In this document: in pieces, positions 46,115-56,805 of the stretch
Numbering within the stretch: the stretch's first letter is position 1
How the letters are laid out: each line of letters opens with the position of its first letter
NCBI GenBank assembly: GCA_020634975.1
Contig: JACKAQ010000004.1
Span: 315,476 to 379,475 of the forward strand
Length of the DNA stretch: 64,000 nucleotides
Reading direction: 5' to 3'
Source of the DNA: JACKAQ01 sp020634975 [NCBI: Calditrichia bacterium]
GTDB lineage: Bacteria; Calditrichota; Calditrichia; RBG-13-44-9
The notes under the pieces: model-generated
Told to the model about the DNA's origin: nothing
The model's input: the letters and a program-made list of their open reading frames with translations, nothing else
Databases searched by the model: none
Position numbers and translations under genes: made by a program

Positions 46115-49100
46115 ATGAATTTGCTTCTTGTAAAATGCCTTCGGCTAAACCACCTGATCATTTTTCTACTGGTTTTATTTTGTGTATCAGTGAAAGCATT
46201 GGATCCCCAGAAACGGATTACCCAGTATGATATAAAATTTACCGCAGCAGCGATGGCCTGCCCATGAATACATTAAATTTTGTTGTTCCGGGACCCAATG
46301 GCTATATCTGGATCGGTTCACAAGAGGGGTTGGTAAGGTTTGACGGCAAGCGTTTTGTTTCTGTTGATGACATTTACGGCACGCAAATATCCGGACATCC
46401 GTAACTACTATGGCGGTTGATAAGAGGGGAATTATTGGATACTTTCACCCGGAATGGGCGTTTATATCATAAACGCCGAAATGTTATTTTTGATAAACAA
46501 CCGTTTCCACCCGACTCTCGATTTTATTTCTCTCAGAGGACATTAAGCACATCATCGGCAACGGAAGCTTGTATCAGTGGACCGGAAATCATTTCGAAAT
46601 AAGCAACAAATATGGCATTGATAACACAACTCGGCTGAATAACATTGTCGATGATGATGGAGGAAATACCTATTTTAAAGAAACAAACGGCGCATTGAAA
46701 ATCTGGAACGGAGCCACCGTTGTGGAAATTAGCACCGATGCGCCACTCATCTCATTTCATAAATTTCCTTCCGGTGACATCATTTGTAAATCTACAAATC
46801 GAAAATTCTATGTTATTGAAAACCAACACCTTAAACCGTATCGTTTTGATAAATATTCCCCGCAAACAGACTGGACATCAAATCTTTTCGATGCAACATA
46901 TTATAGCGAAGACAAAGAAAAAAATCTTTGGTTTTTAACAAATCAATATGGTATCGGAAGGCTAAGCAGGGGAAAATTGAATATCTGACTGCCGGTAAGG
47001 GGCTGCCCGGTGATAATATGTCATTTGTCAACATCGGCGAAGACCACGAGGGCAATTTATGGGCTGCCAGCGGTATGGGATTGATCAAGATTTCCGAAAC
47101 CAAGTTCAGTGCGTATGGCTTGACAGAAGGCATACATGGAGGCGGCTCATCGATTTGTGCCGATGATGAAGGCAATGTTTGGTCAGGGTTAACCGATCAT
47201 ATTGTTGATAAATATGACGGAACAAGATTTGTTGGGCAAAAGGCTTACCAAAAATTGTTGATTTGGCGAAAAACAGTATTTTTCCATCGGAAGATGGTGT
47301 ATGGATCGGTTTGCGAAGTGAAAAACTGGCACATTATTCATACGGAGATGTTGAAATATTTGACTTACCAAAATATGCAACCAGTAATATAAATGATGAA
47401 TATCGATGGAGTCAGCCTTTAACAATAGCGACAGATGATAATAATACGGTATGGACCGCATACAACATTTGGGAAAATTTTAGCATTTACAGACAGACAT
47501 TTCACAAATATTATTTCATTAGATAGAAAATATCACATTCGTTCACTACTTAAATCCCGTGATGGTGACATTTGGGTAGGTGGCGACGGACCAACCTTAG
47601 GGAAAATTGTCAATAACGAATTTGTGCCCGTCGAAAACATAGACATGAATGATCGGCTGTTTCCGGAATCTGTTTTGGCGCTTTACGAAGATGCCGATGG
47701 CGTTCTGTGGGCGGCACAGAATATCGTGGCTGATCCGAATGGAGAATGATAAAACTACCTGGTTTTCAACCAGAGACGCTCTGTATTCCGACCGCATCTA
47801 TTCTGTTCTGGAAGACAATTCCGGGCGATTGTGGTTTAGTTCTAACAAAGGAATATTTTGTGTTGAAAAACAGCAATTAAACAGAATAGCCGCCACAGGT
47901 CAACGTGAACCGCTGAATTGCCGGGTGTTTAACCATTTGGACGGTATGCGACAGGCAGAATGTAACGGGCGGCGGCAGCCGGTTGCCTGGAAAGCGCCGG
48001 ATGGTAGATTTTGGTATGTGACGGTGATAGGGGCAGTAAGTATTCACCCGGACAGTTTTACACCAATCCGGTGCCGCCGCCGGTTTATGTGGAACGATTT
48101 ATCACAAATGGTCATCCGGGACGATTTATTTTGCCCGGAGAAAATGAAATGCAACTATCTGCTCACCACCGCGATTTGGAAATTGAATACACAGCACTCA
48201 GCTTTTCAGTGCCGGAGCGAGTGTCTTTAAATACCAATTGGAAGGCTACGACAACAACTGGATCGACGCCGGTAACCGGCGCTCGGCATTTTACACAAAT
48301 CTGCCGCGCGGCGAATACACCTTCCGGGTAAAAGCCTGCAACAACGATGGCGTGTGGAATGAAACCGGCGCAGCGATAACATTTACCATCCCGCCGGTCT
48401 GGTTTGAAACGTGGTGGGCAAAAGCTTCTTCGGTATCCTGGCGATGTCCGCTTTGGTGTTGGCAAGCCGGATGTATATCCGCAAAAACCTGGACCGTCAA
48501 CGTATGCGATTGAAAGCAGAGCAAGCCACCCGGCTGGAACAACTGGATGGCATGAAAACCCGGTTTTTGCTAATATTTCCCACGAATTCCGGACACCCTT
48601 GACGCTGATTTTGGGACCGTTAGAACAATTCCTGGCTGGCAAAACACCATCAAATCCGGAAAATGAATACAGGATCATGCATCGCAACGCCCGGCGATTG
48701 CAAGGGTTGATTAACCAGTTGCTGGATTTATCCAAGCTAGATGCGGGCGGTTTGAAATTGCAGGCGCAACCCACGGCAATCGGGCAATCGCTGAAAACCT
48801 TGTGCCATTCATTTCTCTCCCATGCGGAACAATTGGGCGTCCGGCTAATGCTGGATTTTCCGGAAACGGATCAAATTGTTTATCTCGACCGAGAAAAATT
48901 TGAAAAAATCCTGACCAACATACTTTCCAACGCATTCAAATTTACACCAAAAGGCGGGGTTGTGCAGGTTCGGCTGATGCTGCAACAGCAGCAATTTATT
49001 GGACATTCCGGCGGTGAAGGGGATACTGTCAAAATCGAAATTTCCGATAGCGGCATCGGTATTATGCCGGAACAATTACCGCACATATTTGACCGGTTTT

Positions 49101-50147
49101 ATCAGGCGGATGGTGGGCAAACCCGGGTTCAGGAAGGCAGCGGCATCGGGCTGGCGCTGGCGCGGGAACTGGTCGAATTGCATCACGGCGACATTCGGGT
49201 TGCCAGCGAACCGGGCAAGGGCACAACCTTTTCCATCAAACTGCCAACCGGAAAATTGCATTTGCAGGATGAAGAAATTATCAGTGAAGATCTCCCGAAG
49301 TTCATGATTTTCAACCGACGGTAAGGGACATTTTGCAGCAGAAAAAGTGGCTGCAAGTTCAACAACCAATCCGGTTGTATCTGAATCTGCGCCGCTGGTG
49401 CTCATTGTTGAAGACAACGCCGACTTGCGATACTATTTGCGCAGCCAGTTGAGCGACAACTACCGGATTGCCGAGGCAGAAAACGGGAAAAAAGGCGTCG
49501 CATTGGCGCAGGAATACATGCCCGATCTGGTGATCAGCGATGTGATGATGCCGGAAACAGACGGTTTTGAGCTGTGTCATCAGCTAAAAACGGACGAACG
49601 CACCTGCCACATTCCGGTAATTCTGCTCACTGCGCTGGCATCGCCGGAAAACAAACTGGCGGGATTGGACAACCGGGCAGATGATTACATTATCAAGCCG
49701 TTTATGCGGATGAATTGCGAGTGCGGACTCGCAATCTCATCGACAATCGCGAAATGCTCCGGCAGCGGTTCCGCGCTGCATCCGGCATTCAGCCGGCAAC
49801 TGTGACGGTCACCCGTCACGATGAAGCATTTTGAAAAAAGCACTGTCTGTAGTGGAAGCACATCTGGCAGATCAGCGCTTTTCGCTGGACGACTTTGCCG
49901 GTGAAATGGCTGGAGTGCCAAAACCCTGCAGCGCAAAATAAAGGCGTTGACCGGCTTTACGGCGCATGAATTTATTTACGATATCCGTTTGAAAACCGCC
50001 GCACAACTCCTCCGGGAAAGCGATGAAACAGTAACCACCATTGCTATCGATACCGGTTTTTCGAGCCCCGGACATCTGGCAAAATTGTTTCGAAAACGCT
50101 TCGGGATGTCCCCGTCTGTTTATCGTTCAGTTAACACACCCACCTAA
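46115..50147 (+). pseudogene. Degraded hybrid two-component system regulator (HTCS)
   Basis: Pieces of one Bacteroidota-type HTCS occur in order but in changing frames. ATG 46115 starts a signal segment (IIFLLVLFCVSVKA) and KRITQYDIK, which needs one extra A to continue as IYRSSDGLPMNTLNFVV, with GYIWIGSQEGLVRFDG following. Propeller blades continue to ~48.0 kb (EGNLWAASGMGLIKI, GRLWFSSNKGIFCV). A Y_Y_Y-like sensor domain lies at ~48.1-48.4, then HisKA (ISHEFRTPLTLILGPLEQF), HATPase (DSGIGIMPEQLPHIFDRFYQ, GSGIGLALARELVELH), a receiver (VLIVEDNADLRYYL, LVISDVMMPETDGFEL) and an AraC-type HTH (LKTAAQLLRESDETVTTIAI, SSPGHLAKLFRKRFGMSPS). I count around ten breaks, so the gene cannot make the full protein as written. 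It either regulated neighbouring secreted enzymes or the sequence here is poor. Confidence 0.85.
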
Positions 50148-50360
50148 AAAATTTCGGCACACTTTTTATTGGTTTTTTGCCCGGGTTTGTCCTGTGTGGT
50201 ACAAACAATTGTCCGTCAGGTATTCGCAACCATCACCTCAAATTTATTATCTTTCAGCCGTTGTTACCATACATCAAAGTTCTCAATAACCAAATTGTTT
50301 GCGGACATAATCGCTTCCGCGAAACAGATGTTTCATTAACCACACAAAAGGAGGTTTCTT

Positions 50361-51513
50361 ATGAAACGTTGGTTGATTGTAATCGGTTTGATTGGTTTCA
50401 CAGTGTTGCAGGGCTGTGTTGAGGATAAAATGCCGTTGAAACAGTCGGATATTATCGATCTGGAAAGTGAGGATGACAATGTCTATCAACTTGAGATGCA
50501 GGATCGATACGATGATGCGTTTTTCAGCGAGAACACGTTGTATAAAACTGTGACCATTCCGGCAGGCTCCAACGATGCCCTGCAAACTGCGATCGACGCC
50601 GTTGGTGAAAAAGGCACTGTCCGGCTGGCAGCAGGAATGCACACGGAATCCGGCACGGTGATGATTACCCATCCGTACGCATTCTCGGCGAGCCTGGTGC
50701 CGTTGTAAGATTTGACAGCGATGCTTTTGTTAATGTGGGAGAGATTCAGGCGGTTTTTACATCAAAGATACTTACCGGGTGCTGATTGACAATCTGGAAA
50801 TCCGCCCGGTGGGATCCATCGGCGGCACCGCTCTGCTCATCCAGGACAGCTATCGACCCCGCATCCAGAATTGCAAATTTTACGATTTTGAATTTACCAT
50901 TCTCATCGAAGAAGGCAACGATACCCGGCTGTATGACAATTTTATTTCCGCAACGCCTGAATGGATGACCAATCTTTTGAGGTTTTGCCATCACCAATAT
51001 CAACGGCGATCGTGTCCGTATCGAAGGCAATACGATCACGAATGCATTCTTTGGTGTCTGGGCTGCGATAAAAACGGGCGGTTTAATAACAATGAGCTGT
51101 TTAACAATTATATCGGGTTGATATTGTGCAACGTGCCGCCCAATAATTTTCCGCTGCCGGACGGCACGCTAGCCGGATCGTTGACCCCGGCTGAAAGCTG
51201 GCGAGTGAAAGGAAATAATTCCCATGATAATTTTGATGCCGGCTATCTGGTGATTGACGGTGCAAACCATAACCGTTTGACCAATAACGCCGCCAACAAC
51301 AACGGCACTTATGACATTGAATTGGTCAGCGATTCGTGCGTTTCGGGTTTTAACCCCACATCCTATGAAAACGTGGTGATCACCAACCAATACCCAGATA
51401 TCATCATCAAGGACTGTGGCATAGACAATCTCATCAAAGACAATCTGGGAAACCTGGTTGATAACAACGCAGATCCCTGTTTTAACAAGATTATAATGCG
51501 CAAAAAGTTTTGA
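50361..51513 (+). pseudogene. Broken lipoprotein with right-handed parallel beta-helix
   Basis: ATG 50361 has AAGGAGGT upstream and starts a lipoprotein signal (IGLIGFTVLQGC, Cys19). The first frame ends at 50708, but the protein continues in other frames: ILGEPGAVVRFDSDAFVNVG, IKDTYRVLIDNLEIRPVG, RPRIQNCKFYDFEFTILIEE, NINGDRVRIEGNTITNAFFG, then NNNELFNNYIGLILCNVPPN and GNNSHDNFDAGYLVIDGANH. This is a NosD/pectate-lyase-like beta-helix. Frame changes lie near 50.69, 50.75, 50.98 and 51.07 kb, each compatible with single-base indels. It follows the HTCS relic and precedes a terminator. Probably once a surface carbohydrate-binding or -degrading lipoprotein. Confidence 0.8.
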
Positions 51514-51541
51514 GATGTAACACTATCTCATAGGATGGGAG

Positions 51542-51582
51542 CAACCCTCGCCAATGTCATTTGGGCGGGGGTTGTTTTTTTG
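51542..51582 (+). terminator. Rho-independent terminator
   Basis: 10-bp stem (51542-51551 with 51565-51574, one G-T pair) and a T-rich tail, 29 bases after the broken beta-helix gene. The following ~285 bases up to 51867 show nothing recognisable. Confidence 0.85.
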
Positions 51583-51867
51583 CTTTAGTCCACATTCTAT
51601 AAAATATATCCTCTTTTATTAATGAATGTCCTTAACGTATCCTTTATTGACCCACATGTATTAGCCAAAATCGGTGATGATTAATTAATTTATTCACGAA
51701 TCATCAATCGTTTTTACCGGATCCGTCAAACTGGGTTTTGGCGACATCACATACAGCAGATGATGGTTCAGTAAATATACTGTCAAAATTGTTCATAGAA
51801 AGATATCAACTCACTCACAGATGTAATAAATCATGTTATCTGAAACGCAAAATCTCTGGAGGTTTTT

Positions 51868-53288
51868 ATGAAATCCTTACGTTTAGTGATGATTGTGTGT
51901 TGTGTTTTTGGTTTCTGAACAGTTGCGACCGGGAAATTGCTGTTGCACCGGCGCCCGAGATTGCCATAGCCGAAAGCGAGTTGAGCGATGTAAATGGCTC
52001 TGCAAACCTCGCGATGGAAGTGGTCAACAGCTTCAACTGGCAGGTTGAAATGGACGACGAAGTCAGTCTGCAGGTAGATGTTGCGCTGGAGAAAAAAGGC
52101 AAGGGCGGAATGAAAGGATTTGATCGCATTCCCATCGATGACGACATCGTGCACTATCGCATAAATATCCAGGTTACCCCGGTCAGTATGATGTTATCGG
52201 TTTGCACCGGGTAGTAAAAGAATCGCGGAAAAATCATCCCATCAAAACTAAAAGGACCTTTTTACCAGCATGGCGATGCCAAAGATTTTGCAGGTATGAT
52301 GCTGCCGGGCACGCTGTCGCCGAACACGCCGGACGATTTCGGGCTGGCGGTGTATCTCGCCAAAAAGAATGTGGATGTCTGGGGCATCGATCAGGCCTGG
52401 ACACTGGTGCCGGAGGGCGAAACCAATTTCGATTTTATGGCGGATTGGGGCATTCAGCGGCAGGTGGATGATTTGAACACGGCTATTTCCGTTGCACGAT
52501 TTGTCCGCGCGATAACCGGGAACGGTGTCCGGAAAATGATCCTTTGCGGATACAGCAGCGGCGTCGCCACCGGATATGCCTTGTTGAATCAGGAAACCCA
52601 GTTGCACCGTAGGTGCCGTCAGGTTAGCGGATACATACCGGTTGATCTTGCGATTCTCGCAGAAGACGGCTCATACTGGCAGCAGGTATTTGAGGCTGAT
52701 TATTATTTGGAGATGGATTTGATCAACAACGGCATTTATCAACTGGACATCCCTTTCAAGCCAGTCGGGTTTCTCGCACGGACAGATCCGGACGGCGCTT
52801 CGCCGATTTTCCCGGGATTTACCAATCTCCAGGTGTCGTTGTTTTACGGTGGCGGACAGGTTTTTGGGGATGGTGTAAATTTCCATTATCTCGGCAACTA
52901 TCTTGACAACGGATTCCCTGCGGCGTTCAGGTTTATTTCCAATGAAAAATGGTATGATTTTCTCGAATCCGCCCCGCCATTTGAGCCGGTTCTGTTTATC
53001 GCAGAATATGATGCGTTGATTTCCGGCGTCATCGATTTGCCATTCGATGATCATTTTGCCGAAATCAAGGTCCCGATTTTTAACGTGGGTGCCGGAGGCG
53101 GTTTTGGGGAAGATATCATTTACGGCACAACCTTTCTTGGCAGCACAGATATCACCCATCACATTGCGAGCATAAACGGGCTGGACCCGCTGGAAGACTT
53201 CGGTCATATTGATATTTTCACCGCAAGCGAAGCCAAACATCTGGCGTGGAAACCAATTTATAACTGGATCAAAAGCCATAGCCATTGA
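51868..53288 (+). pseudogene. Broken alpha/beta-hydrolase lipoprotein
   Basis: ATG 51868 has GGAGG upstream. The signal breaks after MKSLRLVMIVCCVFG; one base change restores a lipobox (FLNSC) and the next part DREIAVAPAPEIAIAESELS. The frame breaks again near 52.17 kb and 52.27 kb. From ~52.29 kb a long intact frame encodes an alpha/beta-hydrolase body: GTLSPNTPDDFGLAVYLAKK, NVDVWGIDQAWTLVPEGET, nucleophile elbow LCGYSSGVATGYAL (G-x-S-x-G), and a C-terminal GHIDIFTASEAKHLAWKP holding the likely catalytic His. As written, no exported full protein can be made. Ends before a bidirectional terminator. It probably hydrolysed esters at the surface. Confidence 0.78.
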
Positions 53289-53479
53289 TTTTAAAGGAGA
53301 TGGATGGAGAAATTCTTTCACTCGGCTACTGCCAAAGCAGTTTAAATAATAAAAGCTGCAATAAGATTGGACAATAAGTTCTTGCGAGTTTCGAGTTATG
53401 TCCGTCCCGATTTTATTGGGATAATCGGGCATCAAAATGTTGAAAATAAATGGATGCCCGATATCCATTCATTACAAAT

Positions 53480-53510
53480 AAACCCCGTAACCGTTAATGT
53501 TACGGGGTTT
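53480..53510. terminator. Bidirectional terminator
   Basis: 12-bp perfect stem AAACCCCGTAAC / GTTACGGGGTTT (53480-53491 with 53499-53510) and a 7-base loop, between the hydrolase relic and the convergent membrane-protein gene. Confidence 0.88.
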
Positions 53511-53530
53511 ATTGATCCGGTATCTCAAAC

Positions 53531-53956
53531 TCAGGAAATCCACCCCAGCTTCAGTGCTTTACGGCTGAGCAGCACCAGACCAATGGCTACCAACAACACG
53601 ACGCCCTGCATGACATAAACAACAGGGCCAGCCATTGCAGCCGCATTGCTCATTCCAAACAAAGCAATATCCTGAACAACAACCCCGGCGAGAGAGAGCA
53701 TCAGCACCAGATTTGCCCAGCTTTTCCGCAGGATAAGACCCAGGCAACCCAGCGCGCCGCCCCATACGGCAATAGCCGTCGCGCCTACCGCCCATGCTGG
53801 GCGAGCGGCATATAATGCCTGTTCGGCCTCACTCATGGCGGCGATGTCCTCAGGCGTTAGCATAACATCGGAGAGGTATGCAAGGCATCCCAATAAATTC
53901 CAAATAAATGCTGCAATTGCAACAGGCTTAAACCACTTTGGGGGCGTATTCATCAT
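53531..53956 (-). CDS. Four-TM membrane protein of unknown function
   Basis: 141 residues; AGGAGA precedes the ATG at 53956. Four helices: PVAIAAFIWNLLGCLAYLSD, WAVGATAIAVWGGALGCLGL, ANLVLMLSLAGVVVQDIALF and VMQGVVLLVAIGLVLLSRKA. The EAEQALYAARPAWAVGATAI segment is a recurring feature of a small widespread membrane protein family without known function (from memory). It is the only intact gene in the 46-58.5 kb damaged stretch, which argues that the surrounding breakage is not simply uniform sequencing error. Confidence 0.8.
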   Translation of the reverse strand: MMNTPPKWFKPVAIAAFIWNLLGCLAYLSDVMLTPEDIAAMSEAEQALYAARPAWAVGATAIAVWGGALGCLGLILRKSWANLVLMLSLAGVVVQDIALFGMSNAAAMAGPVVYVMQGVVLLVAIGLVLLSRKALKLGWIS

Positions 53957-54012
53957 TGCTTCTCCTATATTTGGGTTTTTCTAAAACGATTGTAATGATA
54001 ACTTTTAAATGA

Positions 54013-54045
54013 TTAACTGTTGTTATGCGTTGTTAGCCACAGAGG
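54013..54045 (+). repeat. Dispersed intergenic repeat copy
   Basis: TTAACTGTTGTTATGCGTT then GTTAGCCACAGAGG. Related copies: 45576-45606 and the window end (63964-64000) on plus; 54791-54824 reversed. The shared core is TAACTG-x-TGTTA-x-GC followed by TTT/GTTAGCCAC. Confidence 0.65.
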
Positions 54046-54200
54046 CACAAAGCGCACAGAGATTTTTTACTGTTACTTATTTCACCACGGATTCACACGG
54101 ATGATCACAGATATTTGTAACAAGTCTTTATATTCAGTTACCGAATAAATCAACTGAGAGTCCGGGCAAACAATATTTGAAAAGTAAAACATAAATGTAT

Positions 54201-54379
54201 TAACTGATGTTACGCACAAGTATCCGATTATCGATAAATTAGCATCCTGAGTAGCCCGCTTCGGGCGTATCGAAGGGTGCGGTCAATCAGTGAAATGCCG
54301 CACCCTTTCGATACACGCCTTCGGCGTTACTCAGGATGCTGGTTCCGAGAAGTTTTTGACCAGTGCGTAACATCAGTTA
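54201..54379. repeat. MITE-like element with 17-bp terminal inverted repeats
   Basis: Perfect 17-bp inverted ends TAACTGATGTTACGCAC (54201-54217) and its reverse complement (54363-54379). Inside is a second long imperfect palindrome: 54241-54282 pairs with 54298-54340 over ~42 bases (AGCATCCTGAGTA at both outer ends, GGGTGCGG / CCGCACCC at the inner ends). No open reading frame of note lies within. It could fold into one large hairpin, as in non-autonomous miniature elements or REP-type elements. Confidence 0.7.
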
Positions 54380-54578
54380 TTAATTCATTTGTTCTTTCTG
54401 TGATGTCTGTGGCTCTTGCCGAATGCACTACTTCGTGGGTGACAAAAATTGAACAACTGCGTAAAAGCAGTTATTTATCAAAATACTGCCCAATTTAAAT
54501 ATAACATATTGGTAGCTTTTTGCAATTGGTGGGAAGTGCGGGTGTGGAACAGCCAAAAATAGGGATAGCAAAATGTCT

Positions 54579-54652
54579 TTACCGGAACTTACCCATGTGA
54601 CATTTATCGTCTTCAATCTTTCGGGAGAAAAAGCTGCGACCCTGATACGGAT
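54579..54652 (+). pseudogene. Relic of a C-terminal sorting-tail coding sequence
   Basis: In one frame this reads LPELTHVTFIVFNLSGEKAA then TLIRI, nearly the same as [20 protein letters not shown] plus TLV in the gene ending at 58507. The DNA is also very similar. No matching upstream gene body or downstream PSGVYLYRL part remains, so it is a short leftover of a lost or rearranged secreted-protein gene. Confidence 0.7.
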
Positions 54653-54973
54653 AATCACAGAGAAATACCACGGCAACCTTTTATAATAAATGCATGTTTT
54701 TGCTGATTATAACCTTTTCTTCTTACACCATCATTTAAGATATTTTTAAGAATTTCTGTGCGTCTCTGCGTCTCTTGCCGAAGGCTTTCACTTCGTGGGT
54801 GGCTAAAATGCGTAACATCGGTTATTATTTTTCTTGCTTTGTGTGTGTGTGTGTTAATTTCGGCGTCAATCAAAGCATTTTTATTACTGTTTAGCGCATT
54901 TTTTCTGTAAAGAGCAGTAATTTGTTTACCCTCAATAATTTAACAAAACATTTTTGCAAGCAGGAGCAAGCCG

Positions 54974-56790
54974 ATGATACGGTATATCATACCCGTTTTG
55001 CTTATTTGCCTTCTTATTAGCGCTGCGACGGACGCCCAAACCAGCAGACCCACAGGTGCGGCGGCAAACGCAGGCGCATAAACCACCTGGCAAGCCATAG
55101 CCAGCCGTATTCCCGGCGGGTTAGACGCCAGGCGTATTGCCCACTTGGAAGAGGAATGGCAGGTGGCGGAGATAGAGCCCAACCTCCTGAAAATGACCCA
55201 CAAGCAAACCGGAATAATGAAATACGTGGATATTACCGAGCACCCACCAGAAAACCTGACACCTTCCTCAAGTGAGCAGGTGATTGATCTGATAAATGCC
55301 GATACCACGCTGTATAATTGGAAATACAAAAAAAATTAACATGTTCAAAATTGGAAGCCTTGTTGGATACCCGATGGCTATCGGAGACTTCAATAACAAT
55401 GGCAAACCAGACCTTGCAGGATCGTATTTACCCGGTCAAAGCACGGATCTGGCTGACTGTGCTATTGCTGAGTTACAGGATGACAGCACTTTTGTGATTA
55501 AAAGGTTTTACCCGGACACAGTAGAGATTGCTTTAGCAGCCACAGATGTAGATTCTGATGGGCAGCTTGAACTCAATTTTAAATGGATGGCTCAACGTTT
55601 TGCTAATATTGAACAGAAAACCTTTGGTGAGTATCCCGACACACTCAATTTTTACACCGGATGTGGGAATTTGGAGGGCAGGTGGCCTCAGAAACATTTA
55701 CAGACCTTGACAATGACAACTTCATAGATGTGATTTATGCTGGTGACGATTCATTACCACCATGTTGTCGTAAAATATTTGTGGCAGAATACAATCCGGC
55801 AATCAATAATTTTGAAAGAAAATTTAGTGTTCGTCCCCAGCCGGATTAGAGCATTTCCGGTTTTGGAGTGGGCGATCTTGACAACGATGGTTTCAAAGGA
55901 ATTTGCCACCGGCAGCGCATCCTTTCCTGCTCATATTTATATGTGGGAAAACACCGGCAATGATACCTATGAGCAGGTGTATCAAGATACCATGAGCATC
56001 TCCAATGCCTATATGACAACCACCACCAACGACATCGACAATAACGGGAAAACAGAGTTATTCCTCGGTGGTAGCAGCTTTTCCGGCGGCGTGCCCATAT
56101 CACGTATTTATTGGTTTGAGGCGGATGGAAATAATGTTTATCAAAAAGTGAGAACTTTTTACTCGTCGGAACAGAGGTCTTAGGATATACAGCACTCTAT
56201 ACTTATGATGTCAACAGTGATGGTGTAGATGACTTAGTGTTTTCCTTTTCGTTTTCTATTGCAATGCTTGTATGGAATAACACGACAATGGTATTCGATC
56301 TTTTTATTATGATTCGTGGGAAAAACTGCGCCAGGAAATTCATAGTATTAATATGTATGACATATTTAATGATGGACAGTTGGATTTATTTGTAAATGTA
56401 GTTGATGTCATTACAGCGCCGCGAATTAGAACCTATTTTTATCGACCGAATACTATTTCCGGTATCTCTCCGACCGGGCAGCCTATTGACAATATTAAAT
56501 TACATCAAAACTATCCCAATCCTTTTAACGGAACTACACGCATTCGTTTTCAATTGCCTGCTCAGGGCATTGTAACATTAACCATTTATGATATTCTCGG
56601 AAAGGAGGTGGCACGGTTAATAGATCAGAAATTATATGCGCCTGATAATTATGAAACTGTCTGGAATGGCGCCAACCAAAACGGAAAGGAGGTGAGCAGC
56701 GGTATCTATTTCTATGAAGTGAACATTGTTTCTCCAATGGAGCAAAGGGAAGTTTTTAGACAAATCAATAAAATGTTGTTAATCAGGTAA
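54974..56790 (+). pseudogene. Broken secreted FG-GAP/VCBS-repeat protein with sorting tail
   Basis: ATG 54974 starts a signal peptide (YIIPVLLICLLISAATDAQ), but the same frame has a TAA at 55079-55081 and then continues in frame with EEEWQVAEIEPNLLKMTHKQ. Later pieces shift frame at a run of A near 55333, and near 55.67, 55.85, 55.90, 56.18 and 56.28 kb. Repeats of the FG-GAP type are clear: AIGDFNNNGKPDLAGSYLPG, FTDLDNDNFIDVIYAGDDS, GVGDLDNDGF, TNDIDNNGKTELFLGG, YDVNSDGVDDLVF, YDIFNDGQLDLFVN. The C-terminus is an intact sorting tail ([27 protein letters not shown]). Once a secreted calcium-binding propeller protein; not functional as written. Confidence 0.85.
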
Positions 56791-56805
56791 CCGAAAGGAA
56801 AACAT

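Larger units (their letters stand above)
53957..54973. other. Repeat-rich gene-free spacer
   Basis: About 1 kb without a credible gene. It contains a dispersed repeat copy (54013-54045), a GCCACAGAGG / CACCACGGATTCACACGGAT segment (54034-54100), the MITE-like palindrome 54201-54379, degenerate TTCGTGGGTG copies (54431-54440 and 54791-54800), a relic of sorting-tail coding sequence (54579-54652), and a GT microsatellite (54840-54854). Confidence 0.7.

Noticed and set aside
54940-55329. 129-codon minus-strand open frame
   Set aside because: Antisense to the signal peptide and N-terminal part of the FG-GAP pseudogene; its hydrophobicity mirrors the coding strand.
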